Shown: positions 1 through 10,520, counted from the first letter of the stretch. The stretch: 64,000 nt of DNA from Megaustenia siamemsis (GCA_032433765.1 JAVIAB010000024.1:14194126-14258125), one strand, 5' to 3'. Notes: generated from the sequence alone by a model not told the origin. Translations and numbers: made by a program.

Positions 1-283
1 CCCCAGTCAGAGTGGATCTAACGGACTTTAATTACGGTGTTCTTTCTGTGGAGTCTCCCCAGTCAGAGTGGTTCTAAGGGACTTTAATTACGGTGTTCTG
101 TCTGTGGAGTCCACCCGGTCAGAGTGGATCTAACGGACTTTAATTATGGGGCTCTGTCTGTGGAGTCTCCCTAGTCAGAGTAGATCTAACGGACTTTAAA
201 TACGGTGTTCTGTCTGTGGAGTCCCCCCAGTCAGAGTGGATCTAACGGACTTTAATTATGGTGCTCTGTCTGTGAAGCCCCCC
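1..283. repeat. 56-bp tandem repeat, about 5 copies
   Basis: The phrase AGTCAGAGTGGATCTAACGG recurs at positions 5, 61, 117, 173 and 229, always 56 bp apart, with a few substitutions per copy. The array is cut by the window start, so its true length is unknown. No coding meaning is apparent. Confidence 0.95.
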
Positions 284-475
284 CCCCACCTCAGGCAGGT
301 GGAGTGCAGGGTCCCATGCCTTGAAGGGGTACACAGACCTGAAAAGGACAATGTGGTCCACACCCACCTCCCTGAGAGAGAAAATATACGGGCAACCGAC
401 TTAAACAGACAACTGCCTTCATAAGAAAGTCCGGAATCGTACTCTTAATGAGCCATGATCGCATAAGAAGAAGAA
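284..475 (+). mobile_element. LINE-I 3' end relic (Jockey-like)
   Basis: This stretch matches, with indels, the LINE-I 3' end at 56.5-56.7 kb. Both share the segment reading WPTPTSLEEKLYG at 56.5 kb, the phrase CAACCGA...TTAAACAGACA, then TCATAAGA.AGTCCGGA and GAGCCATGATCGC. The last residues resemble the cysteine-rich C-terminus of RNase H-bearing LINEs. Frameshifts break the reading frame, so it is a fossil. Confidence 0.6.
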
Positions 476-960
476 AGAAAAGACCATATCACAAAACAAA
501 AAAGTTCACAAAAAGATATAACATATAAACGGAAGACAAAACTAAGACATTTTTTCGAGATGAACCAACACTTTAAAATAAAACTGTTAACACTAGAATA
601 TTAAAAAGTGATTGATTCTGTTAACAAGAAACAAAATTACTAAATAAATTACACAATGTACAAAGTAATCAAACCGAATACAATATACAAAGTAACGAAG
701 CGTCAGAATAATCCGCCAGAAGAACACGTTACCCGGCTTGTTTACTTTCCTCTTAGTTTACATCATACTTGTTGTTTATTGTAATTTTAACAGAAAAATT
801 CAGAACGATTTTATTAAATATCGGTTAATCCGAATTATTGTCTAGACACGCATTATACTCGGTGTGTGCTCATAGATTAGTAATAACGTTCCTCTTATTT
901 GCATGTTTGCCTATATTGTTAACTTATTTTATGATTGTGTCAAGTTGAATTCCCGTTTCT
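476..960. other. AT-rich spacer, nothing recognised
   Basis: About 485 bp of AT-rich sequence. I see no coding stretch, tandem repeat or similarity to other parts of the window. Confidence 0.5.
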
Positions 961-970
961 AACGTCCGGT

Positions 971-1452
971 TTCTAACAACAAAACAAATATCAGCAGGGC
1001 TGAAACTAAGAATGGCAAAATCTTACATCTTCTCAATATTCCTGTATGGTGCAGAAACATGGACATTAGACAAGAAAACAGAACAGAAAATTGAAGCCTT
1101 TGAAATGTGGATTTATAGAAGAATAGGTAGAATTGGATGGAAACAAAAGATAACAAACGATAAAGTTTTAAAACAACTGAAAATAAAAAGAGAACTACTA
1201 AATACAATTAAGACAAGACAAATGAAATTTTTGGGGCATGTTAAAAGACAACAGCCTACTAAAAGTTATATTGGAAGGAAAAGTACAAGATAAAAGAGGC
1301 AGAGGCAGACCAAGGCTAACATGGACGAGTAACATCAAAAGATGGTCAAGTCAATCTATGACAGCCTGCACCATCAAAGCAAGAAACAGAGTAGAATGGC
1401 GATCCATGGTAGCCAACCTTCGTTGCTGAGAAGGCACACGATGATGATGATG
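971..1452 (+). mobile_element. 5'-truncated LINE-D copy
   Basis: Encodes the C-terminal part of an RTE/BovB-like LINE: FLYGAETWTLDKKTEQKIEA, then WIYRRIGRIGWK, then a basic RGRGRPRLTW block. The frame shifts near 1250-1280, so the protein runs across two frames. It ends in a (GAT)n tail at about 1440. AACGTCCGGT (961-970) and AACGTACGGT (1453-1462) flank it as a probable TSD. Further LINE-D copies lie at 17.6, 33.4, 37.4 and 60.3 kb. The domain sits downstream of reverse transcriptase, so this copy alone cannot be active. Confidence 0.85.
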
Positions 1453-1481
1453 AACGTACGGTATTTCCCGTTTCTAATTTT

Positions 1482-1483
1482 AT

Positions 1484-1512
<29 letters not shown>
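1482..1512. repeat. (CT)n microsatellite
   Basis: Uninterrupted CT dinucleotides just downstream of the LINE-D insertion. Confidence 0.95.
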
Positions 1513-1514
<2 letters not shown>

Positions 1515-1529
1515 GATAATGTCTCAATC

Positions 1530-1605
1530 AGAGTAGGATTCCGGACTCTCACATAAAGTCAGCTCTCAGGTTAAGTGTGTTGATCGCCCCCACAGACAGA
1601 ACATC
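1530..1605 (-). mobile_element. LINE-I 3' fragment, reverse orientation
   Basis: Read on the minus strand, the segment around GATTCCGGACTCTC matches the end of LINE-I at 56.6 kb (GAGAGTCCGGATTCC), and the neighbouring AAGTCAGCT also corresponds. It is short and degraded. Confidence 0.5.
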
Positions 1606-1844
1606 ACAATTAGAGTCTGCCAGATCCACACTCATTGAACACCCGTTAAAATGTTGCACTGTGTTCTGCGCCAGTGGCCCAGTGCATTCAATCTCAGCCA
1701 GCTTTTTATTCAAGTTTGCTTTCCCTCGCCTTTGATTGTCCCCAATCTTCCTGCAAGGCAGCAGATGATCTTTTCTGTAGGGGGATTCTGCCCTTAGATG
1801 GTCGGCCCTCCCAGGTTTACGAGCACCATCTGCCCGAGTCACTA
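1606..1844. other. unassigned moderate-GC segment
   Basis: A minus-strand open frame covers most of 1549-1842 but has no motif I recognise and no second copy in the window. It may be part of a retroelement, but I cannot assign it. Confidence 0.3.
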
Positions 1845-2335
1845 GAGGTGACTAACACAGACATGCACACACAAAGATATGAGATGTGACTAACACAGAC
1901 ATGCGCACAGCGATACGAGGCATAACTAACACTGACGCACATCAAGATATGAGATATGACTAACATAGACATACACGTAAAGATATGACACATGACTAAC
2001 ATAGACATGCACAAAAAGATATGACATATGACTAACATAGACATGCACACAAAAATATGAGATATGATCAACATAGACATGCACACAAAGATATGAGATA
2101 TGACTAACCCAGACATGCACACACAAAGATGTGAGACATGACTAACATAAACATGCACGCAAAGATATGAGATATGACTAACCCAGACATGCATACACAA
2201 AGATATGAGATATGACTAACATAGACATGCACACACAAGGATATGAGATGTGACAAACACAGACATGCACACAAAGATATGAAACATGACTAACCCAGAC
2301 ATGCACACACAAAGATATGACACATGACTAGCACA
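1845..2335. repeat. tandem repeat, period about 36-40 bp
   Basis: Repeated phrases GACTAACATAGACATGCACA and AAAGATATGAGATATG recur about 13 times with small length differences. The open frames across it on the minus strand arise only because the repeat lacks stop codons. Confidence 0.9.
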
Positions 2336-2621
2336 CTACAAATTATATTTTTACAGGCATTCTACTCCGAAATCTGGTTTATAGTTTGCTTGAGTTTACT
2401 TTTAAAGGTAATCTTCAATGAAAATCAAAGGACCAACACAGAATCATCATAAACAACGAACAACTTGAAATTGTAACAAACTATGAATAATTGAGATCTT
2501 TTGTTACTAATAATGAAGTCTGCTTCTTCTTAAAGATATCAAAAAAAGATTAGCAATAGCAACACACATATTAAACGATATGAAGAAGAACATGTGGAAT
2601 AATAACCGCAAGGCAGTAGAA

Positions 2622-2995
2622 TTAAAATAACAGAGTATGTATCTTTCCGATAGTAACATATGGTTGTGAATTATGGACAATCTTGCGAACAGCAAGGAAG
2701 ATAATAGATTCATTACAAACAAATTGATACAGAAAAATCCTAAAGATATAATTTGGATAATAAAAAAATTGCAAAGAAGGCATTAAAAATAACTGGCTTA
2801 TAAACACCATTCTGCAGAGAAAATTAAAATACGATGGCCGCATCAAAAGACACAGCAGGCTGGAAAGAACAATAATGGAAGGCATGAATCCTGTGTGACG
2901 TATAAGGTGCAGACCAAGAAGAAGGTGGTTTCAAGACGTAAAGGAGACATCGAAAATGAAGACGTGACAGATCTAGATACAGACAGAGATTCTTT
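2622..2995 (+). mobile_element. LINE-L relic
   Basis: In broken frames it reads TYGCELWTI, then NWLINTILQRKLKYDGRIKR, then ERTIMEG and RPRRRWFQD. This is the order of the C-terminal region of RTE-like LINEs. A second copy at 55.26-55.50 kb shares the same order. Several stops and indels make it a fossil. Confidence 0.65.
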
Positions 2996-3368
2996 CATAA
3001 AGTTTAGACTTGTGTGGTCAAGGTTAGACTCGTGTAGTCAAGGTTAGACTCGTGTAGTCAAGGTTAGACTTGTGTAGTCAAGGTTAGACTCGTGTAGTCA
3101 AGGTTAGACTCGTGTAGTCAAAGTTAGACTCGTGTAGTCAAGGTTAGACTCGTGTAGTCAAGGTTAGACTCGTGTAGTCAAGGTTAGACTTGTGTGGTCA
3201 AGGTTAGACTTGTGTAGTCAAGGTTAGACTTGTGTAGTCAAGGTTAGACTTGTGTGGTCAAGGTTAGACTCGTGTAGTCAAGGTTAGACTCGTGTAGTCA
3301 AGGTTAGACTCGTGTAGTCAAGATTAGACTCGTGTAGTCAAGGTTAGACTTGTGTAGTCAAGGTTAGA
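2996..3368. repeat. 20-bp minisatellite, about 18 copies
   Basis: Unit AAGGTTAGACTCGTGTAGTC repeats exactly three times per 60 bases. Copies differ mainly by C/T and A/G transitions (CGTGTAG versus TGTGTGG). Confidence 0.97.
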
Positions 3369-3469
3369 CCCAATGCACTTTTAACAAATATTGTTGACAG
3401 TGTAGGCGGAGGCATTTTTACATCAAATAGAAAAAAAGAATGTTTGTTGTGAACCCAGACATTTCTACA

Positions 3470-3852
3470 CCACATAGAACAAAGACAAGAAAATCACTGG
3501 AGTCTGTAGAAATGTGGCTTTACAGAAGAATGTTGAGAATACCATGGACAGCGAAGAAGAGTAATGAAAACGTTCTGAAAGAGGTCAAAGCAAAAAGCGA
3601 GCTAATTTCCAATACTAGGAAGAAACAATCATCATTTTTTTGGTCATGTAATGAGAAGAGAACAGCTGGAATATATTGTAACAACTGAAAAAATTGAGGG
3701 ACGAAGAGATAGAGGGAAGCAAAGAGAAAAGATACGAGACAGCTTAAGTCAATGACTTGGTAGAAGGTCAACAACAGAAATGATAAATAACTCGTGATCG
3801 AAAGTTGTGGAGAGACATGATCACCTACGCCAGCAGGCCCGGTACTTGATGA
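3470..3852 (+). mobile_element. 5'-truncated LINE-C copy
   Basis: Encodes the LINE-C C-terminus: SLESVEMWLYRRMLRIPWTA, KKSNENVLKEV, then the frame of MRREQLEYIVTTGK and RRDRGKQREK, ending in a (GAT)n tail. The order MLRIPWTAKKSN...GHVMRR...GKIEGRRDRG closely parallels the C-terminal domain of BovB/RTE elements. A frameshift near 3640 breaks the frame. Confidence 0.85.
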
Positions 3853-3855
3853 TGA

Positions 3856-3960
3856 TATCTGGCATTGGTAGCACAATATTGGAATGAATATACTCTTCAT
3901 AAGATGTTTTAATTTTCCTTGCTGGTAATAGGTATTGCTTTGTGTTGAAGTGTATGGGAT
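3856..3960 (-). mobile_element. LINE-A fragment
   Basis: The minus strand reads IPILCYQCQ, matching IPTLCYQCQ in the intact LINE-A at 44-47 kb, followed by similar upstream sequence. The LINE-C copy just to the left ends against it. Confidence 0.6.
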
Positions 3961-3967
3961 AAAATAA

Positions 3968-4425
3968 GCATGATAAAAAAAGTGGAGGCGGGCTCTGTAC
4001 GCATGCAATGGGTAGAGTCGTTGCAGAAATCCAAAATACGTAAGGTCACCTTTGCCTATGTCCCTGGACATGCGGGAGTACGGGGAAATGAAAGAGCGGA
4101 AAGGTTGGCTAGCTGCGCTGTCGTTGAGGACGGGCAACCAATGGATCGAACATCATCAATGCCCTCCGAGATGTGGGAAGAGCACAAGACTTCGACAAAC
4201 ACAGATCCACGTCACTTCTTCGGATGAAAGAGATGGAAGTTAAGATGTGCACAGCCAGAAATGAGAAACTTAGTGGCCGTGTAAGAAGACTTATCAACCA
4301 CAGAACTGGAGTCGTCAGTCGCTGGACACTGGTGGAATTGCTGAGGAGGGGATTTGAGCACCTATGGACATGTTCGGAGTGCAATGATGATGACCCGCAA
4401 ATAACTCAATCACTCAATAACTCAA
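3968..4425 (+). mobile_element. LINE-G 3' end with partial RNase H
   Basis: Starts within an RNase H domain: VRMQWVESLQKSKIRKVTFA, then YVPGHAGVRGNERAERLAS, where the His and the region of the final catalytic Asp are expected. In the copy at 29.5 kb the same site reads ERADRLAS, so the Asp is Glu here. It continues in other frames to LLRRGFEHLWTCSECNDDDP. The 3' tail is an ACTCAATA-type repeat. Frameshifts near 4165 show it is inactive. Confidence 0.8.
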
Positions 4426-4429
4426 TAAG

Positions 4430-6541
4430 GGTAGCTGTCCCAATATCTAGTTTTTCTTATTGCATCGCGTTTTTCTCTTTCTTTGTCGATTTTACCATAT
4501 CTATCTATCTTTCGTTCGCCTGAAGTATTGTCTATATCTGCAATGTCGTTTCCTGTATAAATTTTACTGTCTTTTGTAATTCTTGCAGTGGCCCATATAG
4601 TTTTGTCTGTAGTGTTGTATCTATGGGCCAATGGATTTTCCTCAGTCTACTATATTCAGTGCAGTCTTGAAGTATGTGTTCAGCAGTCTGGGGTGCCTGT
4701 CCACATGTACAAGTAGTTGATGTGCCGATCTTGAATTTTGTATACATGTGACTATGGAGTCGATTGTGTCCTGTTCTTAGGCGTATAATGATAACTTGTT
4801 CATATCTATTCATATTATGAAAGGCATCCTGATTTGGGGCTTGTGGTCCTCTGATTGATTTGATTATCTGTTTCTTATGATGGTATGTAACTGGTGTATC
4901 TAGTTGTGTGCCTGTTGAACCTTCCTTTGCCAACTGATCTGCTTTCTCATTTCCTGGTATTCCACAGTGAGACGGGATCCACTGCAGGGCAACCCTGTGG
5001 TGCTTGCAGAGTTCAGTCAATAAGGTCTGCAGATGTGGTAATTTTCTGGATTGTAGTGCCTGGAGTACTGATCTTGCATCTGTCAAAACACTACAGGCTG
5101 TGGGCTAAGATTACTGTTCAGCAGCTTTTCTATTGCCAACTTTATTGCTTGTATTTCTGCATCATAATTGTGACAATATTTCCCTGTTGCTATTTTATTC
5201 ATATCCCTAGTGTTATTTGGGTACTCTATATATGCACCTGCCCCCCCCCCATTCTTTACTGCATTCTGTGCTGATCCATCTGTGTACACACGGATCCATA
5301 GGTCTTGTGGGTATTCTTCATCCAGGAAACTGAGAGTTATTGTTTTTCGCTGTAGACTATTTTGTTCCTCTTTGTCAACTATTCCTTTCACTTCTGTCCG
5401 TATTTGAACTGATAATCCTGATTCATCTGTCCAGGGAGTCTGTTCTGGTATGGGCAGAAGGGGTTTAACAACTCTTGGCATGTCTGGTGTTTGTCTACTA
5501 ATACGCTTGGCTTGGTGGATAAAGCTGCTTCTCTTAAGTCGTCCCAATGCAAGATTTTGGAATCTGTCCTTCATTGGATGTCTCGGCATGCACACAAATT
5601 TTTCTGCCTGTATCAGCACCTTTGTGTCTCTCCGTTCTCTCAGTGCTGGTATCCTCCACAATTTCTCCATCTCCAATATTGGTGTTGATTTCATTGCTCC
5701 TGTGATGACCCTAAGTGCCTGGTTTTGTACTTTATCCAGTTCTTGCAATGTGGTGTTTGATGCTGAGCACCATGCGGATGATCCATATTCTAAATGTGGG
5801 CGTATACTCTGTTGGTAAACTTTACTGAGTATTTTCCCACTCGCACCCCATGTGGTTCCACACAACTTTCTTAGAATAGCCAATTTCCTCCTTGCTTTTT
5901 GGGTTGCCTTATTTATCTGCTGTTTCCAAGATAGTTTGTTATCAAATGTAACTCCGAGATATGTAGCTTGTATGTCTTCTTTCACAGGCTCATTGTTTAT
6001 GTAGATGGCTCCTGCTTTTTGTTTTGGGGAGAGTGTGAAAAGTGTAGTACTGCATTTGTCTGTATTGATGCTGATACACCATCTATTTGTCCATGAATTC
6101 AGTGCATTCATAGCTCTTTGTAGCAATTTGGAGGCCACTGTTGCATACTCCTCTGTGCACCACATTACCAAGTCATCTGCATACATTGCCACTTTGATGC
6201 TATGTGGTAGTTCAGTAACTAGGTCATTGATGTAGATCAGAAAAAGTGTTGGAGATAGTACCCCTCCTTGTGGAACGCCCTGGCGCAATAAGACCTTCTT
6301 ACTCTTAAGACCATCCAGTTGCACTCTGGCTCTCCTGTTATGCAGGTATGCTTTGACCCATTTGTACATCCTGCCATTTACTCCATAATTTCTCAGTTTC
6401 TTCAAAAGCCCTTCCTTCCATACCTTATCAAATGCTTTCTTTAGGTCTATCCATGCTGCTAGTACCAGTTTCTTTTCTTGAAAGATTTTACCATATTCAG
6501 AGAACGTTGTTCCCAGATATTTAAAGTTGTTGTTTCATAAC
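4430..6541 (-). mobile_element. LINE-F, 5'-truncated RT plus RNase H retrotransposon
   Basis: The longest RNase H-bearing LINE in the window. It starts inside the fingers/palm of reverse transcriptase (VLAAWIDLKKAFDKVWKEGL near 6420-6500) and runs to the 3' end near 4430. It is missing any ORF1, the endonuclease and the first RT motifs. The 3' region after the last stop overlaps sequence also seen in a second LINE-F copy at 60.8-62.0 kb. A pogo-like MITE lies just beyond its truncated 5' end. Confidence 0.9.
4532..6530 (-). pseudogene. LINE-F reverse transcriptase-RNase H ORF, one frameshift
   Basis: The product would reverse-transcribe its own RNA. RT motifs are VPQGGVLSPTLFLIYINDLV and the catalytic YADD, at residues 75-78 counting from the Met at 6405. 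Upstream codons carrying IDLKKAFD are in the same frame to about 6530. RNase H follows: YTDGSAQNAV (first Asp) and YDAEIQAI (Glu). Then a one-base loss in a T-run near 5091-5094 shifts the frame. It resumes with TDARSVLQAL (Asp), IPSHCGIPGNEKADQLAKEG (His, Asp) and a cysteine motif CTCGQAPQTAEHILQDC. At 60.9 kb the same junction reads in frame (VFLTDAR), which supports a simple single-base deletion here. Apart from 5' truncation, this copy is well preserved. Confidence 0.85.
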
Positions 6542-6562
6542 TTATATGCAATACAATATGCA

Positions 6563-6895
6563 CAGTAATCCCTCAGCTATCGCGGTTAATAGGGACCAGA
6601 ACCGGCCGCGATAAGTGGAAAACCGCGAAGTAGTGTCACCCTCTCATTTTTAACATACGTACATCTTTTGTGTATGTATAATATTAATAGGTACATATGA
6701 AACCATATAAGTGCATATGTTATCATTAGAACATTAAAGAATAGTTTCAAACATGTCAATAACATATTAATAGTATAAATAACATACATAAAGTAATGTG
6801 TTTTTAAATTATAATTCCTCAATTTTGAATTTTTGAACAATCCGCCATGTACTGAGGCCGCGATAAATGAACCACGAAGTAGCGAGGGGTGACTG
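6563..6895. mobile_element. pogo/Tigger-like MITE
   Basis: The left end CAGTAATCCCTCAGCTATCG and the inverted right end (CAGTCACCCCTCGCTACTTC read inward) form terminal inverted repeats. Both subterminal regions carry CGCGATAA/CCGCG motifs like those of Tigger-type pogo elements. The right flank begins TA, the expected target dinucleotide; the left flank is CA, so one side has probably mutated. About 333 bp long with no transposase, so it would need an outside enzyme. Confidence 0.7.
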
Positions 6896-6896
6896 T

Positions 6897-6985
6897 ATAT
6901 AAATAACTGTCGTGATCGAAAGTTGTGGAGAGACATGATCACGTACACCAGCATGCCCGGTACTTGATGATGATGATGGAACGGC
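6897..6985 (+). mobile_element. LINE-C 3' terminus
   Basis: Contains ATAAATAACTGTCGTGATCG, the segment reading KLWRDM, then GCCCGGTACTTGATGATGAT, the standard LINE-C 3' end. Only about 90 bp remain. Confidence 0.8.
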
Positions 6986-7464
6986 ATAAATGAACAAAAG
7001 AACTAATCTAGACTAAACAGAATCTGTGGCAAACAACTGTGTGTATCATCAAGAAGCAGTGAAATGTATGTCCCCCAACAGCTAATGTTTGATGCAAGAA
7101 GGTAATAGGTCACAATATAATGATGATGATGATAATGATGATGACGATCTATAAGATAAAGGTAACTATTCTGGAACTAAAAGCTCACTAAAACTGCATG
7201 TCTTCTAACTACCGTAGCACACATACATCCAATTTACAGCGATAACTATAGCTTGGATATGTGCAGACTCATTATCGGCTGGACAACCGGGTACTTGGCA
7301 ATAACGACACCCCAGAATGGAGCACGCAACTCAACTGCGCCTCGTTCTGTCCTAAGTGTATGCATAAGTTCCGACCCTTAGTCTTTGCGATGTGTGAATG
7401 AAAGAAGAAAGTATCAAGGCACATCTCTTTCGAGACATACAGGGAATATAGTGTTAGTGTCTAC
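6986..7464. other. unassigned segment with a short (GAT)n patch
   Basis: Mostly unique-looking sequence with a GAT-rich patch near 7120-7146 that could be an old LINE tail. No coding or RNA motif recognised. Confidence 0.4.
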
Positions 7465-7632
7465 ATTTTTCTATCACCTTTTTTTTCTTCTTTCGTTCCC
7501 CATTTGCTTTTTATCATCGAGGGGAAATATAATTTGCGACCTTTTGCTCTTTTATTAACCGCACCTACTGTTATGTTTTGTAAAGGAAACAAAAATATCT
7601 TGACGACACATGCCACCATTGCTGGTGTATGT

Positions 7633-7665
<33 letters not shown>

Positions 7666-8470
7666 CGTACGACAGGACCAGAGGGATAAAGGCCGCTTGA
7701 TCAAAGCAGTCGCCATGACGTGTGAGACACAGGATTTAAAATATTTTTGTTTTCGTTCGCCAGCTTTTACCTCTGACGAAGTCCCTAGAGACGAAGGAAC
7801 TAAATTTTGCGTGTTAAACCATTTTTCCCTGGCAGCCGTGTGCACAGGGGTCTCTCGCCGCACAGGCAGATAGCTCCGACTTCGGAGGTACTCATATTTT
7901 TTTCCGTCGATGAGTAATTGACGGTTTAAGCCGGACCTCGCTGCTGAGACCAGGGGTGGTTGCCGCAGAGAGAAGTCATAAATAAAAATTCCAACCGGTG
8001 TAGCCAGGATTTGAACCCACAACCTATCTGTCTCGAGACCGGCGTCTTACCTCGAGACCAACCAGTCTCCCCCCCCCCTGATTTTTATTTCATCCCCGAT
8101 AGAAAAAATTATTTCTGCCTACCTCCGACTTTTGAGCCAGCGAGACAGTCTCCGCAGATCTACGAGATGTTTCTTAGAATTTATAATATCCCATCAATCC
8201 ATCTTTTCCGTGATCAGCCTTTGAATCTTGTGTTCTCGTAACGTTTATTGAAGGCTCGTTGTGTTGTGTTTAATCTTTCTGCCCTATCACGCGGCTATAC
8301 CATTGCATCTGTTGTTTCTTTATGTATTCTATGACGGGGGCTATTGCTAGCTTTATTCTCAGTTCTCCATTTCTGATCTCATCATTCAGTCTGTTTCCTG
8401 CCATTCGTCTGACACATTTCACCAGGTTAGCTGTTATTATTGTTCTTGCTTCTATGATCACGTTCATTAA
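7465..8470 (-). mobile_element. LINE-A 3' relic, split by SINE-2
   Basis: Two blocks match the LINE-A C-terminus on the minus strand. 7515-7590 covers the end of the ORF (CATCGAGGGGAAATATAATT on the plus strand). 8163-8470 continues it upstream, with remnants of NVELRKKLGIAPAIEYIRKQ and MTGNSLRDKIRN. The break falls where the intact copy reads GTTATGTTTCCTAGTGC. The 570-bp interruption is SINE-2 and its flanks. Confidence 0.75.
7591..8162 (-). mobile_element. SINE-2 copy with a poly-G run
   Basis: Read on the minus strand it has a tRNA-like head with a good B box (GGTTCAAATCC, near 8010-8025) preceded by TGGTTGGTCTCGAGG, an A-box-like stretch. A body shared with the copy at 31.55-31.88 kb follows; both contain CGGAGGTACTCATATTTTT and CCTGGCAGCCGTGTGCA on the plus strand. 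An uninterrupted G run at about 7635-7665 lies near the 3' side of the element. It sits inside a LINE-A relic. Confidence 0.7.
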
Positions 8471-8559
8471 AATTATGGTAATATCAGCAGCACTAAGTCA
8501 GGCCGTCCTCCTTTTTACCAAACAAAATTCTTCGGTACTCATTTAAGCTTCAATCAATC

Positions 8560-8915
8560 TAGTATCGACATTTTTTTCGGGCACATCATGAGAGGACGAT
8601 AGTTGGAATACTTGGTTCATCATCATCATGTGCCATACCGGTTGGCGTAGGCGATCGTGTCCTTCCACAATCTTCTACGTACAGTGCATCGTATCTATTC
8701 TGTTATTGATTGTTTTCCATGCCATGACACCAAGCTATCCAGTATTTTCTCTCTTTGTCGTCCGCGATCTCTCTTTCCTTTTGTTTTGCCAGTTGTAACC
8801 AAGTATTTCAACTTTCCTCTTCTCATGATGTTCTCGAAAAATGTTCATTGTTTCTTTCTGATGTTTTCCTAGGAGCTGCCTTTTTGTGTTGGCCTCTTTG
8901 AGAACATTTTATAAT
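8560..8915. mobile_element. LINE-B fragments in opposite orientations
   Basis: 8560-8612 is LINE-B on the plus strand (remnant of FGHIMRRGKLEYLV). 8613-8915 is a separate LINE-B 3' end on the minus strand, beginning with its (CAT)n tail and the phrase TGCCATACCGGTTGGCGTAG. Both include the same LEYLV region, so they are either two copies or a head-to-head insertion like the one at 26.4-27.1 kb. Confidence 0.7.
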
Positions 8916-8944
8916 TTATTATTGATATTAAATAATTCTAATAT

Positions 8945-9067
8945 TTTTTTACCATTTTATCTGTTGTTTCTTTATGTATTCTATGATGGGGGTTACTCCT
9001 AGCTTTTTTTCTCAGTTCTTCATTTCTGATATTATCTCTCAGTATGTTACCTGTCATTCGTCTATCA
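8945..9067 (-). mobile_element. LINE-A fragment
   Basis: The phrases ATTTTATCTGTTGTTTC and CCTGTCATTCGTCTA match the minus strand of the intact LINE-A at 44.26-44.38 kb. LINE-C has inserted at its right end. Confidence 0.75.
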
Positions 9068-9778
9068 CATTTCACCTCATCATCATCATCATCATCATCA
9101 AACAGCATGCCTGCTGGTGAAGGTGATCATGATTCTCCACATCTCTCCATCTCGACAGTTATTTATCAATCACACTGTCGACCTTCTGCAAAGCCATTCC
9201 ATCAAGTTGTCTAGTATTTTTGAGCTTTTGAGTTATTGAGTTATTTGCGGGTCATCATCACTGCACTCCGAACATGTCCATAGGTGCTCAGATCCCCTCC
9301 TCAGCAAGTCCCGCAATGTCCAGCGACTGACGGCTCCAGTTCTATGTTGGTTGATAAGTCTTCTTACACGCCCGCTAAGTTTCTCGTTTCTGGCTGTCCC
9401 CATCTTAACTCCCATCTCTTTCATCCGAAGGAGTGACATGGACACATGGTTGTCGAAGTCATGTTCCCTTCCCACATCTCGGAGGGGATTGATGATGTCT
9501 AGTATCGTTTCTCTTTGCTTCCCTCTATCTTTTCGTCCCTCAGTTCCCCAGTTGACACAATATACTCCAGCTGTACCATTCTCAATACATTCACTAAGAT
9601 GGTGATTGTTTCCTCCTAATATTAGAAATTAGCTCTGTTTTTGCTTTGGCCTCTTTCAGAACGTTTTCATTACTCTTCTTAGCTGTCCGTGGTATTGTCA
9701 ACATTGTTCTGTTAAACTACATTTCTACAGCCTCCAGTCATTTTCCTGTCTGTTGTCCTATTGTCCATGATATACATC
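9068..9778 (-). mobile_element. LINE-C copy, split by LINE-G
   Basis: Begins with a (CAT)n tail. It continues through the LINE-C 3' end to 9217, resumes at 9506 and reaches the region encoding ESWTIGQQT near 9760. The gap holds a LINE-G insertion flanked by a direct repeat of LINE-C sequence. Stops occur throughout. Confidence 0.8.
9218..9495 (-). mobile_element. 5'-truncated LINE-G inserted in LINE-C
   Basis: Reads, on the minus strand, GREHDFDNHVSMSLLRMKEM, GTARNEKLSGRVRRLINQH and EHLWTCSECSDDDPQITQ, ending in the ACTCAATAA-type tail. TGTCTAGTAT lies on both sides (9208-9217 and 9496-9505), a 10-bp TSD that proves it entered an existing LINE-C copy. Confidence 0.85.
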
Positions 9779-9799
9779 TAAATTTTACATTTGTGTTAC

Positions 9800-9972
9800 T
9801 ACTGACAAAATACAGGCAAAGCGAGATCGCGGACACAAATAAAGAAAATACTAGATAGCTTGGTGTCATGGCATGGAAAACAATCAACAACAGAACTGAT
9901 ACGACGTACGGTGGATAGACAATTGTGGAAGGGCATGATCGCCTACTCCAGGCGGTATGGCACATGATGATG
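9800..9972 (+). mobile_element. LINE-B 3' end
   Basis: Contains ATACTAGATAGCTTGGTGTC, then GGCATGGAAAACAATCAACA, and ends in GGTATGGCACATGATGATGA, the LINE-B 3' terminus. It abuts the end of the LINE-C copy to its left. Confidence 0.8.
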
Positions 9973-10417
9973 ACTTTCGAATTACAAGCAATTTTGTTTA
10001 GAGATTATCAACTGCTAGAACTGGGGTTTCCCTCCATGACCTAGATAACAAAATCCTAGTTGAAGAGGTTCCGATGTCATCACTTTATTTTCTTTTCTGT
10101 TCTTAAATTGAAGTTACCATCTCTTTTCATCACATTTTCTTTATGTCTATATTTTTTATATTTTAGATAAATACATTTTTCCTTTCTATTCGTTGATTTT
10201 ATTTTCTCCTTGAGGAATCATGGCCAGCAATCGTGGTTTTACTGCTCTAATCGAGGTCACTTTTTGTAAGAGCTGATGTATTTTCCAATAACAGCATTCA
10301 AGACACAGTTGTTTGTTTACTTATAGAAGTGGCATTTTAGTTTCAATTTTGGAAAATTTGCAATGCTCATGGATGCTGAAAAGACATCACCGCAATGACC
10401 AATAAAGAAAAGAACGT
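9973..10417. other. unassigned AT-rich spacer
   Basis: No coding, tandem or dispersed similarity recognised. Confidence 0.4.
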
Positions 10418-10520
10418 AAAGTAAAGTAAAGTAAAGTAAAGTAAAGTAAAGTAAAGTAAAGTAAAGTAAAGTAAAGTAAAGTAAAGTAAAGTAAAGTAAA
10501 GTAAAGTAAAGTAAAGTAAA
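10418..10520. repeat. (AAAGT)n microsatellite grown from a SINE-1 tail
   Basis: About 20 near-perfect AAAGT units. Ordinary SINE-1 copies end GGGTACTTTACTTTT (59.7 kb, 37.1 kb), so the array is the same tail motif, here greatly expanded. Confidence 0.9.

Noticed and set aside
1549..1842. Possible small host gene on minus
   Set aside because: 97 codons with no recognisable domain; one edge overlaps a LINE-I fragment. Not enough evidence.
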